A stretch of 64,000 nucleotides of DNA from Pseudomonadota bacterium (GCA_021805825.1 JAJZEC010000004.1:1-64000), one strand, 5' to 3'. Positions 9,236 through 18,262 are shown, counted from the first letter of the stretch. The notes: generated by a model from the sequence alone, not told the origin. A program made the numbers and translations.

Positions 9236-9748
9236 ATGTCGACCGTCCAGCCCCGGCTGATTTCGTTCCAGCCACTGTGCCTCCGGCGCGCCTCGATCGC
9301 CGGGCTGTGCGCATGGCTTGCCGCGGCTGTGCTGCTGGCCCTGCCGCCGGCATGCCGGGCAGCGCAGGTGGCGACGCCGCAGGAGGTGGCGGGGTTGCTG
9401 GCCAGCGGGCACCTGGTGCAGGCCGACCATGCCATGGCCCAGGTGCTGGCGGCGCAGCCGCGGTCGGCAGCCGCGCACTACCTGGACGCGCGCTTGCTGG
9501 CCAAGGAAGGCAAATGGGCGCTGGCCGAGAAGGAACTCGAGCGCGCCCGCCGCCTGGATCCCACGCTGGGCTTCGCGCCCGGGCCGCAGGTGCAGGCGCT
9601 GGCCGACGAGGTCATCCGCCACCGCTGGAAGAATCCCTCGGGCCTGGCTGGCTATGGCCAGGCCGCGCTGGCAGCACTGTTCGTGCTGGTGTCGGGTTAC
9701 CTGATCTTCGGCATGCTGCGCGGCAAGCGCCGTCCGCCCGAGCCCTGA
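9236..9748 (+). CDS. Membrane-anchored TPR-repeat protein
   Basis: The 170-residue protein has an N-terminal signal or anchor (LCAWLAAAVLLALPPACRA). Two tetratricopeptide-like helical repeats follow (ASGHLVQADHAMAQVLAAQP; AHYLDARLLAKEGKWALAEK), then a C-terminal transmembrane helix (ALAALFVLVSGYLIFGML) with a short basic tail. TPR domains mediate protein-protein contact, so this looks like a small envelope scaffold. It may be co-transcribed with the upstream acyl-CoA synthetase, but no functional link is evident. Confidence 0.75.
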   Translation: MSTVQPRLISFQPLCLRRASIAGLCAWLAAAVLLALPPACRAAQVATPQEVAGLLASGHLVQADHAMAQVLAAQPRSAAAHYLDARLLAKEGKWALAEKELERARRLDPTLGFAPGPQVQALADEVIRHRWKNPSGLAGYGQAALAALFVLVSGYLIFGMLRGKRRPPEP

Positions 9749-9759
9749 GGCCGGATCGG

Positions 9760-9778
9760 GGCGCGCAGGCCGCGCGCC
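9760..9778. terminator. GC-rich hairpin between convergent genes
   Basis: GGCGCGC (9760-9766), a 5-nt loop and GCGCGCC (9772-9778) form a perfect 7-bp stem between the TPR gene stop (9748) and the convergent peroxiredoxin-like gene stop (9779). There is no U-run, so this is a candidate bidirectional terminator only. Confidence 0.4.
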
Positions 9779-10300
9779 TCAGCGACGGGTGCCGCGGATC
9801 GGGTAGTTCTTTTCGATCACGAAGCGCAGCCCGGCGAGCAGGCGATCGAGATCCGGGCGCAGGAACGGCGCATTGGCGATGTCCACCAGGTGCAGCAGTC
9901 CTTCCGGGTTGACCACGAACAGCGCGGGCTCGGCGAAGCGGTGGTTCGTCTCCTGCGGCGAGCGCGGTTCGGAAACGTAGAGTCCGAGTCCTTGCATCGT
10001 GGCTTCGTCCATTCCGTACAGCAGCGGGAAGGCCGGGCGCGCCGCCTGCGCGGTGCTGCGCGTCTGCTCCTCGTCGTCGGCCGATACCGCGGCCACCGCG
10101 ATCCCGAGTTCCTCGAAGGCGGCGCGTCGCTGCTCGATCTCGGCCAGGTAGGTCTTGCAGATCGGGCAATGCTGGCCGCGAATGACGAACAAGGCCTGCC
10201 AGCGGCCCGGCGCGCCGAAGGTGTACGGGCTGCCGTCGAGCCGGGGCAGGCTGAGCGGGCGGAAGGGTTGGCCTGGGTGCAGCTTGGTCGTCGTGTCCAT
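9779..10300 (-). CDS. Peroxiredoxin-like redoxin (AhpC/TSA family)
   Basis: The 173-residue protein has a thioredoxin fold with QHCPICKTYLAEIEQRR. The CPIC pair sits where typical peroxiredoxins have their peroxidatic Cys, and AVSADDEEQTR follows. This matches the AhpC/TSA 'peroxiredoxin-like' subgroup, probably a cytosolic thiol reductase or peroxidase. It is divergent from a DsbA/FrnE-like gene across a 168-bp region containing a palindromic operator candidate, which suggests shared redox or electrophile control. Confidence 0.75.
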   Translation of the reverse strand: MDTTTKLHPGQPFRPLSLPRLDGSPYTFGAPGRWQALFVIRGQHCPICKTYLAEIEQRRAAFEELGIAVAAVSADDEEQTRSTAQAARPAFPLLYGMDEATMQGLGLYVSEPRSPQETNHRFAEPALFVVNPEGLLHLVDIANAPFLRPDLDRLLAGLRFVIEKNYPIRGTRR

Positions 10301-10349
10301 GCGGATTCTCCGGGTGGCGGTAGGCGTGGCGCGGTCTTGCGCGCACGTC

Positions 10350-10378
10350 TTGCTCGCGAAAGAGCTTTGCGGCAGAAT
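10350..10378 (+). promoter_or_regulatory. Candidate sigma70 promoter for the FrnE-like gene
   Basis: A TTGCTC -35 (10350-10355) is separated by 17 bp from a CAGAAT -10 (10373-10378). This places a start site near 10385, inside the palindrome at 10381-10396. Confidence 0.5.
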
Positions 10379-10380
10379 AA

Positions 10381-10396
10381 TGGAACGATCGTTTCA
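10381..10396. promoter_or_regulatory. Palindromic operator candidate (TetR-type)
   Basis: TGGAACGATCGTTTCA is a 16-bp dyad centred on GATC with a single mismatched pair. Its size and CGATCG core resemble TetR-family operators such as the NemR site. It overlaps the predicted transcription start of the FrnE-like gene, so a bound repressor would block initiation. No TetR gene is adjacent; one exists at 22382-22942. Confidence 0.45.
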
Positions 10397-10468
10397 AATC
10401 AATCGCGGCCGCGGATCCTGATGCGCCGCGGCCTCCTTTCCTGCCTTTCCGCTTCGAGGACGACGACC

Positions 10469-11146
10469 ATGCAAGGCCCCCATCTGGTGTATTTCGCCGA
10501 TCCGATGTGCTCCTGGTGCTGGGGTTTTTCCCCGGTGATCGAGCAGATCGAGCAACGCTTCGGTGACGCGCTGCCGATCCGCCTGGTGCTCGGCGGTTTG
10601 CGACCCTGGACGACGCAGCCGATGGATGCCGGCGATCGTGCGGACGTGCGCGGTCACTGGGAGCATGTGCACGAGGCCTCGGGGCAGCCCTTCGACTACG
10701 GTTTCTTCGAACGGCCACGCTTTGTGTACGACACCGAGCCGGCCAGCCGTGCGGTGGTCGTGTTGCGGCGTCGTGGCATGCCGACTGCGCTGGCCGCGCT
10801 GCGGCGCATCCAGCGCGCTTTCTACGCCGAGAACCGGGACGTGACCCAGGTCGACACCCTGGCCGCGCTGGCTGCCGAACTCGGCATGGACGCCGGAGCC
10901 TTCCGCGACGAATATGCCAGCCAGGCGGCGGTCGACGAGACCCGCGCGGACTTCGCGCTCGCCCAAGGTTCCGGGGTGCGCGGCTTCCCGACGCTGATCG
11001 CCGGTGGCGGGCAGGACGAGCGCTATGCCTTGATCACCCATGGCTTCCAGTCCGCTGCGCGCATTCTGCCCGCGCTGGAGCAGTGGCTCGGGGATGCCGC
11101 CTCGGCGGCGGACGGCGCGGGCGGGGAGGCCTGCGCCTTGCAGTGA
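10469..11146 (+). CDS. DsbA-family oxidoreductase (FrnE/2-hydroxychromene isomerase-like thioredoxin fold)
   Basis: The 225-residue protein starts HLVYFADPMCSWCWGFSPV, whose CSWC is the CxxC active site of FrnE-like DsbA-family proteins. The helical insert and the cis-Pro segment GVRGFPTLIAGG follow. Cytosolic FrnE-like proteins act as protein disulfide isomerases or thiol reductases. No signal peptide is seen. An upstream in-frame ATG at 10421 would add a Ser/Arg/Thr-rich leader; 10469 fits the family start better. It is divergent from the peroxiredoxin-like gene. Confidence 0.8.
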   Translation: MQGPHLVYFADPMCSWCWGFSPVIEQIEQRFGDALPIRLVLGGLRPWTTQPMDAGDRADVRGHWEHVHEASGQPFDYGFFERPRFVYDTEPASRAVVVLRRRGMPTALAALRRIQRAFYAENRDVTQVDTLAALAAELGMDAGAFRDEYASQAAVDETRADFALAQGSGVRGFPTLIAGGGQDERYALITHGFQSAARILPALEQWLGDAASAADGAGGEACALQ

Positions 11147-11147
11147 A

Positions 11148-11183
11148 GCGGGGATCGGCCTGCCTGCGGGCGGCCGATCCCGC
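11148..11183 (+). terminator. Strong hairpin after the FrnE-like gene
   Basis: GGGATCGGCC (11151-11160) pairs perfectly with GGCCGATCCC (11172-11181) across an 11-nt loop. Two more base pairs lie beyond a single bulge. It starts just after the stop codon. No U-run follows, so it may be a weak or Rho-assisted terminator or an mRNA 3' stabiliser. Confidence 0.45.
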
Positions 11184-11277
11184 AGTCCGCAGCCTCGATC
11201 CCGGGATGGTCTTCCGCCTGCGTCGCGGCGAGAATGCAATCCGAGCCGCTTCCGGCCCGACACCAAGGAGCCCAGGC

Positions 11278-11697
11278 ATGACGCAGACCGAAGCGAACAA
11301 GCAACTGGTTCGTCGCTACGTCGAGGAAATGTGGAACCAGGGCCGTCTGGCAGCGGCCGCGGACTTCCTGGCGCCGGACTACCGGCGCCACATGGGCGAC
11401 CGCGCGCTCGATGCCCAGGGCCAGATGCAGCGCATCGCCGGCATGCGCGCCGCCTTCCCCGACCTGCGCATGGAAATCCGCGACCTGCTCGCCGAAGGCG
11501 ATCGCGTGGCCATGCACCTGCGGATGACGGGAACGCAGCAGGCTGCGTTCCTCGGTGTCACGCCCAGCGGGCGCAGCGTGGCCATGACCGCGGTCGATGT
11601 GTTGCGCATCGCCGACGGCCGCATCGTCGAACATTGGGGAGCGGCCGACATGCTCGGTCTGATGCAGCAGATGGGCAGCCTGCCGAAGCCCGCCTGA
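11278..11697 (+). CDS. SnoaL-like polyketide cyclase-family protein
   Basis: The 139-residue protein has the cone-shaped NTF2-like/SnoaL fold signature: an N-terminal helix with NKQLVRRYVEEMWNQG, a central FPDLRMEIRDLLAEGDRVAM strand pair, and a terminal DVLRIADGRIVEHWG. These small cytosolic proteins are often annotated as ester cyclases, but most have no proven reaction. The ATG at 11278 follows an AAGGAG. It stands alone between two unrelated genes. Confidence 0.75.
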   Translation: MTQTEANKQLVRRYVEEMWNQGRLAAAADFLAPDYRRHMGDRALDAQGQMQRIAGMRAAFPDLRMEIRDLLAEGDRVAMHLRMTGTQQAAFLGVTPSGRSVAMTAVDVLRIADGRIVEHWGAADMLGLMQQMGSLPKPA

Positions 11698-11951
11698 GCC
11701 GGCGCCGGCCAGCGGCGCACCGCAGCAACCGTTCGGCAATGGCGAAGCGCGCCCCGCAAGATGTTTCCCTTTAGGGACGGAAATCTCGACTGCGTTTGGC
11801 AGAATCGCTACGCTGGAGACGTTTGATCGGCAGCCGCTGCGCCGCGGACTTGGCGGCAGTCAGCAGGCGTGGCTTGTCGGCCCGTCGGCCTTGCGGGCGC
11901 CGCCGCCCCCCGGGGCGCAGCGCTGCGCTGGAGATCACCGTGGTTGAACGC

Positions 11952-14900
11952 ATGTTCCAGCGGCTCGCGCTACCCCGGCTACCGGCCCGGGTGGTGCTCG
12001 GCGTGGGGCTTGCGCTGGCCTACCTGGGGCTCGCCGAGTTGGGGGCGCGGGCTTTGCCGGGGGTATCGCCGTTCTGGCCCTCGGCCGGACTGGCGGTGTT
12101 CGCCGTGCTGCGCTGGGGCTGGGGCGCCAGCGCCGGGGTTCTGCTGGGTTCCCTGCTGGCCAATCTGCTGGTTTCCCGCCTGGGCCTGGCTGCTTCGGCG
12201 CTGGCCTCCGTCGGCAATCTGGCCGGGCCGATGCTGGGCCGGGCGCTGCTGCGTCGCCTGGGCGCCCACAGCCAGACCTGGTGGCAGAGCCCGCGCGGGG
12301 TGCTGGGATTCCTCGGCGGCATGGGAGCCGCCCAGGCCGCGCTGTCGGCGGCTGTTGGCACCTTCGCTGCCGTCACGCTGGCCCATGGGCACTCCGAAGC
12401 GCTGCGCAGCTTCCTCGGCTGGGCGACCAGCGACGCCTGCGCGGCACTCATGCTGGCTCCGCTGTTGCAACTGGGCTGGTCGCGCGCGATGGGGCCCGCG
12501 CCACGGCCTGGACGCCGGACGTGGCCGCAGGCGCTGGCCATGTTCGCGCTGGTGCTGCTCATCTGGGCCTGGGCCGCCGACGCCGCGCTCGTCGGGCCGA
12601 TCGAGCGCAGCAGCCTGCTGGGGCTGCTGACCTTCCCCCTCGTGTGGTCGGTGTTCGCCTGTGACGTGCTGGTGACCTGCGGCCTGCTGGCCTTCAGCTA
12701 CCTGCTGTTCGTCGGCTCCGCGACCTTCGGCCTGGGTGGCGCGGCCGTGCCTGCGGTGCTGGTGGGAATGCAGTTCCTGCTGCTGGCCATCGCCGGCTCG
12801 ACCTTGTTCGCGATGGCGCTGCAGCAGGCCAACCGCAAGGCCCTGCGCAAGATCGCCGAGCAGTCCGCGCGCCTGGAGTCGCTGAGCATGGAACAGGCGC
12901 TGGTGATCGCCGAGCAGAAGGATCGCCTGCAGGCGGAATTCTCCCGGCTGTCGAACCTGACGACCCTGCTGACGACCATCAACAGGGTCGTCAGCAGCGC
13001 GCAGGACGACATCGGCCTGCTGCAAGGCTTCTGCGACCTCATCGTCAGCCTGCAGGGCGTGTGCCTGGCATGGATCGGCCGCCCCGATGCGCAGGGGCGT
13101 TTCGTCATCCTGGCCAGGGCCGGCGACTGCGTGGCCTATCTCGACGGCATCGACGTGCGCACCGACCCGAACGTTCCCGCCGGGCGCGGATCCGCGGGCC
13201 AGGTCTGGCGCGGCCAGCGCGCGATCTACCTGGAGGACGCGCAGCGCCAGCTCGCCTACCAGCCGTGGGTGGATCGCCTGCAGCGCTTCGGCATCCATGC
13301 CACGGCCGGCCTGCCCTTGCTGCGCGCGGGGCGCATCTGGGGCGTGCTGCATATCTACCTGAGTTTCACCGAGCGTTTCGAGCCCGCGCTGCAGAAGGTC
13401 GCCGAGGAAATCGCTGCCGACATTTCCAGCGGCCTCGACCGCCTGGATGTCATCCGACGCGAGCACGAGCAGTCGCTGCTGAATGCCGCGCTGCTGTCCA
13501 ACGTGACCGTCGGTGTCCACGTCATGCGCTATCCGGAGCGCGCCTTCGAGCATGTCAACGCGCGCCTGCTCGAGATGCGCGGAGCGCGCGACATCGAGCA
13601 CTTGCGCAGCCTGGGGCAGCAGGCGCTGTACGAGCGCCCCGACGAGCAGGCGCGGGTGGAGGCGCTGGCCGAGCGCGTGCTCGAGACCGGCGGCGGGTCG
13701 CTGCAGGGCTTGTGCTGCCGCCGGCTCGACGGCTCGCTGTTGCATGTGGATCTGTCAGGCGTCCGGCTCGACCTCGGAGACGGCGTGCGCCGCATTCTGT
13801 GGACCCAGATCGACGTCACCGAAAGACAGCGCCAGGCCCGCCAGCTTCAGCGCACCCAGGGGATCTACCGGGCGCTCGCGGCGGCGGCCGATTCGCTGCT
13901 GCAAAGCGCCACCGAGGCCGGCATGGTCGCGCGCCTGTGCCAGAGCCTGGTGCATGGTTCGGAATTCGCCGCGGTGTGGGTCAGCCGGGCCGACGGCGCC
14001 GAAGGACTGCTGTCCATGGCCCTGACGGGTGACGAGGAGTTTTCCGCGCGGGGCCTGGACGCCTTGCGCGCGGCGCGCAACGGGGGCGACCATGCGGTGG
14101 CCCGCGCCTGGCGCACGCAGCGCAGCGTGCGGCGCCGCCGCGCCGAGGCAGGTGGCGATGCGGGACGGGAGTTCGACCTTCTGCGGCACATGCAGTGGGA
14201 GTCGCTGCTCGCGGTTCCGGTGTCTCGGGGAGGGCACGGGTGGTGCGTGCTGTGCTTCGCCAGCCGGCTGTCCGACTGCTTCGACGATACCACCACAGCG
14301 GCTTGCGAGCAGGTCGCCGGACTGCTCGGCCACGGCCTGGACGAACTCGACCGCAAGTCGGCGCTGCAGACCCTGCAGGACGCCGAAAGCCAGCGCGCGC
14401 GTACCGACGAGCTGACCGGGCTGGCCAACCGCCTTGCGCTCAACGAGTACCTTCCGAGCACCCTGATGCGCGCCGGGCGCACCGGCACGGTGGTCGCCGT
14501 GGGCATGCTCGACCTCGACGACTTCAAGCCGGTCAACGACCGCCTGGGCCACGCCGTCGGCGACCAGTTGCTGCAGCGCCTGGCGCAGACGCTGCGGGCA
14601 ACGATCCGCGAGGGTGATTTTCTCGCCCGCATCGGCGGCGACGAGTTCGTCGTCGTGTTCGAGAACCTGCGGCCGCAGCGCTGGCTGGGCGAACTGCGCG
14701 TGGCCCTCGATCGACTGCGCACTGCGGTGGACATGCCCTTCGATCTTGGCGGCGGATACCGCGTGGAAGTCGGAATGACCATGGGGCTGTCGGCATTCCC
14801 GCAGGACTCCGAGGAGCCCGACACCCTGCTGCGACTGGCCGATGCCGCGATGTATGCCTGCAAGCTGCGCAAGCACGATCGCAGCCAGTGGTGGCAGGTC

Positions 14901-16952
14901 GGCGGACGCGAAGGCGACATGGTCGAGGACAGGGTGCAGGAGGAGGAGCTCGACCTGTTCGGCGATGCTTCGTCGGCGCTGCTGCAGGGGCTGGATGCCG
15001 CGATGCTGCGTGACGTGGCCGAGGATTTCACCGAGGCCTTCTACAGAGCCCTGGGCGAGCGCCCGGAGTGGAAGGAGATCCTCGGCCACCTGGCCGGGCA
15101 GGACTGGGACCGACTGCGCGGCGGCCAGGCCGAGCACCTGCTGTACCTGCTGCGGCCCGACACCACACGCGAAGGCCTGATGGCACGCGCCCGCGACCTC
15201 GGGCAGCGGCATGCGCTGGTCGGTGTCTCAGGCGCCAGCCTGGAGCAGGGCTATGCGCTCTACGAGGATCTGTTGCGCGCGCAACTGGAGAAGACCCTGA
15301 TCTCCTCGCGGCGGCGCTATCGGGTGCTGCGCGTGGCCACGGCCAGGCTGCGCCTGGACGTGCAGATCCAGCTGGCCGCCATCGACCAGACGAACGCCCG
15401 CTACTTCGATCTGCTGAACCAGCCGATCGCCGAGCATGCGCGGTGGATCGACGTGCTCACCGCGACGCTGCACGCGCTGAGCGAGCTTCCCGGGATGGTG
15501 CATGTCATCGTGTTTCGTCCCGATGCGCATGGCACGCTGCTCGACGAACTCGGCGCCGGCCCGCAATTCGAGCAACTCTCCGAAGCCCTGCGCCTGGAGG
15601 AGCTCTACCCCAGCCTGACTCCGGAGCAGTACATCGAGCCCGGCCCGTTGTCGATGGCCTGGTTCACACGCAAGGTGCAGGTGGTCGACGCCTACCTGAA
15701 CGACCGCAGACTCGAACGCTGGCATGAACTGGCGCGCAAGTGGGGCTGGCGAAGCGCGGCGACCATCCCGATCGGTGGTGCCGACAACGCCGACAGCGTC
15801 CTGATCCTTCTCGGCGCCTATCCCCATCAGTTTTCCTCGGGTTGGGCGCGATCGTGGCTGGAACTGCTGCACGGCAGGATCCACAACGAGTTCGCCGCCA
15901 CCGCAACGGAGCACCGCACGGTCGCCCCCGAGCTCGTGCGCACCGTGCGCGCGCTGCTGTACCGGGGCGGTTTGCGGCTGTGGGTGCAGCCGATCGTGGA
16001 TCTGCAAGGCGGCGGGGTTTCGCGGGTCGAGGTGCTGGCGCGGCTGCAGGGCGAAGACGGCACGGTGTTCCAGCCGGCGCAATTCCTTCCGTCCTTCGGC
16101 GAACAGGAATTGCACGCGCTGTTCCGCCAGGTGCTCGACCAGGCGCTGGCGCTGGTGCGTGCATGGCGCGAACAGGGCCTGGCCATCGATGTGTCGGTCA
16201 ACCTGCCGCCGGTGACCCTGACCCATCCGGCCTGTGGAGGGTGGATCGAAGGGGCGCTGCGCGAGGCCCGCGTGGCGCCGATGCACCTGACCCTGGAGGT
16301 GCTGGAAACCGGCGGCCTGGGCGACGCGCGCAGCGACGAGGCCCTGCATGCGCTGAGCGCGCTGGGCGTGCGCCTGGCGCTGGACGACCTGGGCTCGGGC
16401 TACAGCAGCCTCACGCGGCTGGCGTCGCTGCCCATCGACACCGTGAAGATCGACCAGGCGCTGATCCGCGAACTGCCCAGGGATCCGGTGAAGACCGTGC
16501 GGCTGCTGGCGACCCTGGTGCGCATCGGCGAGGATTTCGCGCGCAGCACCGTGGTCGAGGGGCTCGAGGACGAGGGTTTCGTCGAGGTTGCGCGCATGCT
16601 CGGGGCGCGCCATGCCCAGGGTTTCGCACTGGCGCGCCCGATGCCGGCGGCGGATCTGGTGGCCTGGCTGCCCGCGGCCCCCCAGTTCGCCCTGTCCGAC
16701 GGACAGATCCGCACCTGGCCCGGGGCGCTGGCCTACCACTGGGCGCGGCAGCAGCGCGTGGAACCCGCGGTGGCAGCCGAGGACTGCCCGCTCGGCCGAT
16801 TCCTGCAGCGCCACGCGGCCGCCGACACCCAGGCGCTGGGCTGGCACGCTGCGCTGCACGCGCCCTCCTCAGAGACGGATCGCAGGCGCGCGCGCGATGC
16901 CCTCCTGCAGTGGCTGGGGCGCAAGGTACGCGAGGCCTACGGCGGACTATGA
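11952..16952 (+). CDS. MASE1-GAF-PAS-GAF-GGDEF-globin-GAF-EAL-CZB c-di-GMP turnover protein
   Basis: With the ATG at 11952 the protein has 1,666 residues. Domains in order: a MASE1-like membrane sensor (~15-300), a GAF (~340-510), a PAS-like region (~515-630), a second GAF (~640-800), and a GGDEF domain (DELTGLANR; active site GGDEF 895-899; inhibitory RxxD 886-889). A globin-coupled-sensor-like helical domain follows with candidate proximal His1087 (LGQRHALVG), then a GAF and an EAL domain (EVL at 1360-1362; later LALDDLGSGYSSL, VEGLEDEG and QGFALARP). The C-terminus is CZB-like, with Cys1612 in CPLGRF and His1632-x3-His1636. Both the synthase and the phosphodiesterase motifs look intact. 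GTG 11940 or ATG 11796 are alternative starts; the extra residues of the latter look non-coding. Domain limits are approximate. Confidence 0.85.
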   Translation: MFQRLALPRLPARVVLGVGLALAYLGLAELGARALPGVSPFWPSAGLAVFAVLRWGWGASAGVLLGSLLANLLVSRLGLAASALASVGNLAGPMLGRALLRRLGAHSQTWWQSPRGVLGFLGGMGAAQAALSAAVGTFAAVTLAHGHSEALRSFLGWATSDACAALMLAPLLQLGWSRAMGPAPRPGRRTWPQALAMFALVLLIWAWAADAALVGPIERSSLLGLLTFPLVWSVFACDVLVTCGLLAFSYLLFVGSATFGLGGAAVPAVLVGMQFLLLAIAGSTLFAMALQQANRKALRKIAEQSARLESLSMEQALVIAEQKDRLQAEFSRLSNLTTLLTTINRVVSSAQDDIGLLQGFCDLIVSLQGVCLAWIGRPDAQGRFVILARAGDCVAYLDGIDVRTDPNVPAGRGSAGQVWRGQRAIYLEDAQRQLAYQPWVDRLQRFGIHATAGLPLLRAGRIWGVLHIYLSFTERFEPALQKVAEEIAADISSGLDRLDVIRREHEQSLLNAALLSNVTVGVHVMRYPERAFEHVNARLLEMRGARDIEHLRSLGQQALYERPDEQARVEALAERVLETGGGSLQGLCCRRLDGSLLHVDLSGVRLDLGDGVRRILWTQIDVTERQRQARQLQRTQGIYRALAAAADSLLQSATEAGMVARLCQSLVHGSEFAAVWVSRADGAEGLLSMALTGDEEFSARGLDALRAARNGGDHAVARAWRTQRSVRRRRAEAGGDAGREFDLLRHMQWESLLAVPVSRGGHGWCVLCFASRLSDCFDDTTTAACEQVAGLLGHGLDELDRKSALQTLQDAESQRARTDELTGLANRLALNEYLPSTLMRAGRTGTVVAVGMLDLDDFKPVNDRLGHAVGDQLLQRLAQTLRATIREGDFLARIGGDEFVVVFENLRPQRWLGELRVALDRLRTAVDMPFDLGGGYRVEVGMTMGLSAFPQDSEEPDTLLRLADAAMYACKLRKHDRSQWWQVGGREGDMVEDRVQEEELDLFGDASSALLQGLDAAMLRDVAEDFTEAFYRALGERPEWKEILGHLAGQDWDRLRGGQAEHLLYLLRPDTTREGLMARARDLGQRHALVGVSGASLEQGYALYEDLLRAQLEKTLISSRRRYRVLRVATARLRLDVQIQLAAIDQTNARYFDLLNQPIAEHARWIDVLTATLHALSELPGMVHVIVFRPDAHGTLLDELGAGPQFEQLSEALRLEELYPSLTPEQYIEPGPLSMAWFTRKVQVVDAYLNDRRLERWHELARKWGWRSAATIPIGGADNADSVLILLGAYPHQFSSGWARSWLELLHGRIHNEFAATATEHRTVAPELVRTVRALLYRGGLRLWVQPIVDLQGGGVSRVEVLARLQGEDGTVFQPAQFLPSFGEQELHALFRQVLDQALALVRAWREQGLAIDVSVNLPPVTLTHPACGGWIEGALREARVAPMHLTLEVLETGGLGDARSDEALHALSALGVRLALDDLGSGYSSLTRLASLPIDTVKIDQALIRELPRDPVKTVRLLATLVRIGEDFARSTVVEGLEDEGFVEVARMLGARHAQGFALARPMPAADLVAWLPAAPQFALSDGQIRTWPGALAYHWARQQRVEPAVAAEDCPLGRFLQRHAAADTQALGWHAALHAPSSETDRRRARDALLQWLGRKVREAYGGL

Positions 16953-17084
16953 GCTCGGCCACGGCTGTCTTACCATGGAAACACGGGACGCCAGTACCCG
17001 TGCCCTGCGCCGGCGCAGGCGCAGCGGGCGACCGACCGGCCCGGGCATGCTCCCGCATGGCTGCTCTACCAGGAGGCAGGCGCA

Positions 17085-17126
17085 ATGGATCCGGCAACCC
17101 TTTTCGCGCAGGGTGAGGCGCGATGA
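17085..17126 (+). CDS. Candidate 13-residue leader ORF overlapping hypD
   Basis: An ATG at 17085 follows a perfect AGGAGG (17071-17076) at 8-nt spacing, far better than the ribosome site directly before hypD. It encodes 13 residues and its TGA overlaps the hypD ATG (ATGA). This geometry fits translational coupling into hypD. It could instead be the remnant C-terminus of a lost upstream gene: the same frame stays open upstream to the stop of the GGDEF-EAL gene but has no ATG. The peptide sequence is unrecognised. Confidence 0.4.
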   Translation: MDPATLFAQGEAR

Positions 17127-18262
17127 AATACGTCGACGAGTTTCGCGACGGCAGCCTCGTGCAGGGGCTGGCCGGGGCCATCGCGCGCGAGGCCGATCCG
17201 GCGCGCACCTACCGTTTCATGGAATTCTGCGGCGGCCATACGCACGCGATCTCCCGCTACGGCGTGACCGACCTGCTGCCGCCCAACGTGCGCATGATCC
17301 ACGGCCCCGGCTGCCCGGTCTGCGTGCTGCCCATCGGGCGCGTGGACATGGCCATCGAACTCGTGCTGCAGCATGGGGTCACGCTGTGCACCTATGCCGA
17401 CACCGTGCGCATTCCGGCCTCCGGCGGCTTGTCGCTGCTCAAGGCGAAGGCGGCAGCCGGCGCCGGGGGCGGCGATGTACGCATGGTGTATTCGGCCGCC
17501 GATGCGCTGGATCTGGCGCGCAGGAATCCCGAGCGCCAGGTCGTGTTCTTCGCCATCGGATTCGAGACCACGACGCCACCGACCGCGGTCGTGCTGCGGC
17601 AGGCGCTGGCCATGGGGCTGGAGAACTTCTCGGTGCTGTGCTGCCACGTGCTCACGCCGTCGGCGATCAGCACCATCCTGGAGTCGCCCGAGGTGCGCGC
17701 CTACGGCAGCGTTCCCCTGGACGGCTTCGTCGGCCCGGCCCATGTGTCGACGGTGATCGGCAGCCGGCCCTATGAGTTCTTCGCCGAGGAGTACCGCAAA
17801 CCGGTGGTGATCGCCGGCTTCGAGCCGCTCGACGTGATGCAGGCCATCCTGATGCTGGTGCGTCAGGTCAACGAGGGCCGCGCGGAGGTGGAGAACGAAT
17901 TCAGCAGGGCGGTCGGGCGCGACGGCAACCTCAAGGCCCAGGAACTGGTGGCCGAGGTGTTCGAGCTGCGCCGGGAGTTCGAGTGGCGCGGCCTGAACAT
18001 CGTGCCGTACTCGGCTTTGCGCATCCGCGAGGCCTACGCCGCCTTCGACGCCGAACGCCGCTTCCCGCTGGTGTACCGCGCGGTGGCCGACAACAAGGCC
18101 TGTGCCTGCGGGGCCATCCTGCGCGGGGTCAAGCGCCCCTGGGACTGCAAGCTGTTCGGCACCGTGTGCACGCCGGAGACCCCGATCGGCTCGTGCATGG
18201 TGTCCTCCGAAGGGGCCTGCGCGGCCCACTACACCTACGGCCGCTCGCGGCAACCTGCCTGA
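17123..18262 (+). CDS. hypD: [NiFe]-hydrogenase maturation protein HypD
   Basis: The 379-residue protein has all HypD hallmarks: FCGGHTHAISRYG, IHGPGCPVCVLPIGR, the central GFETTTPPTA, and a C-terminal cysteine cluster (ACACGAILRGV, WDCKLFGTVC, GSCMVSSEGACAAHY) that holds the [4Fe-4S] centre. HypD with HypC is the scaffold on which Fe(CN)2CO is assembled for [NiFe] hydrogenases in the cytoplasm. It is followed 40 bp later by hypX. No hypA, B, C, E or F or hydrogenase structural gene is in the window. Confidence 0.95.
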   Translation: MKYVDEFRDGSLVQGLAGAIAREADPARTYRFMEFCGGHTHAISRYGVTDLLPPNVRMIHGPGCPVCVLPIGRVDMAIELVLQHGVTLCTYADTVRIPASGGLSLLKAKAAAGAGGGDVRMVYSAADALDLARRNPERQVVFFAIGFETTTPPTAVVLRQALAMGLENFSVLCCHVLTPSAISTILESPEVRAYGSVPLDGFVGPAHVSTVIGSRPYEFFAEEYRKPVVIAGFEPLDVMQAILMLVRQVNEGRAEVENEFSRAVGRDGNLKAQELVAEVFELRREFEWRGLNIVPYSALRIREAYAAFDAERRFPLVYRAVADNKACACGAILRGVKRPWDCKLFGTVCTPETPIGSCMVSSEGACAAHYTYGRSRQPA

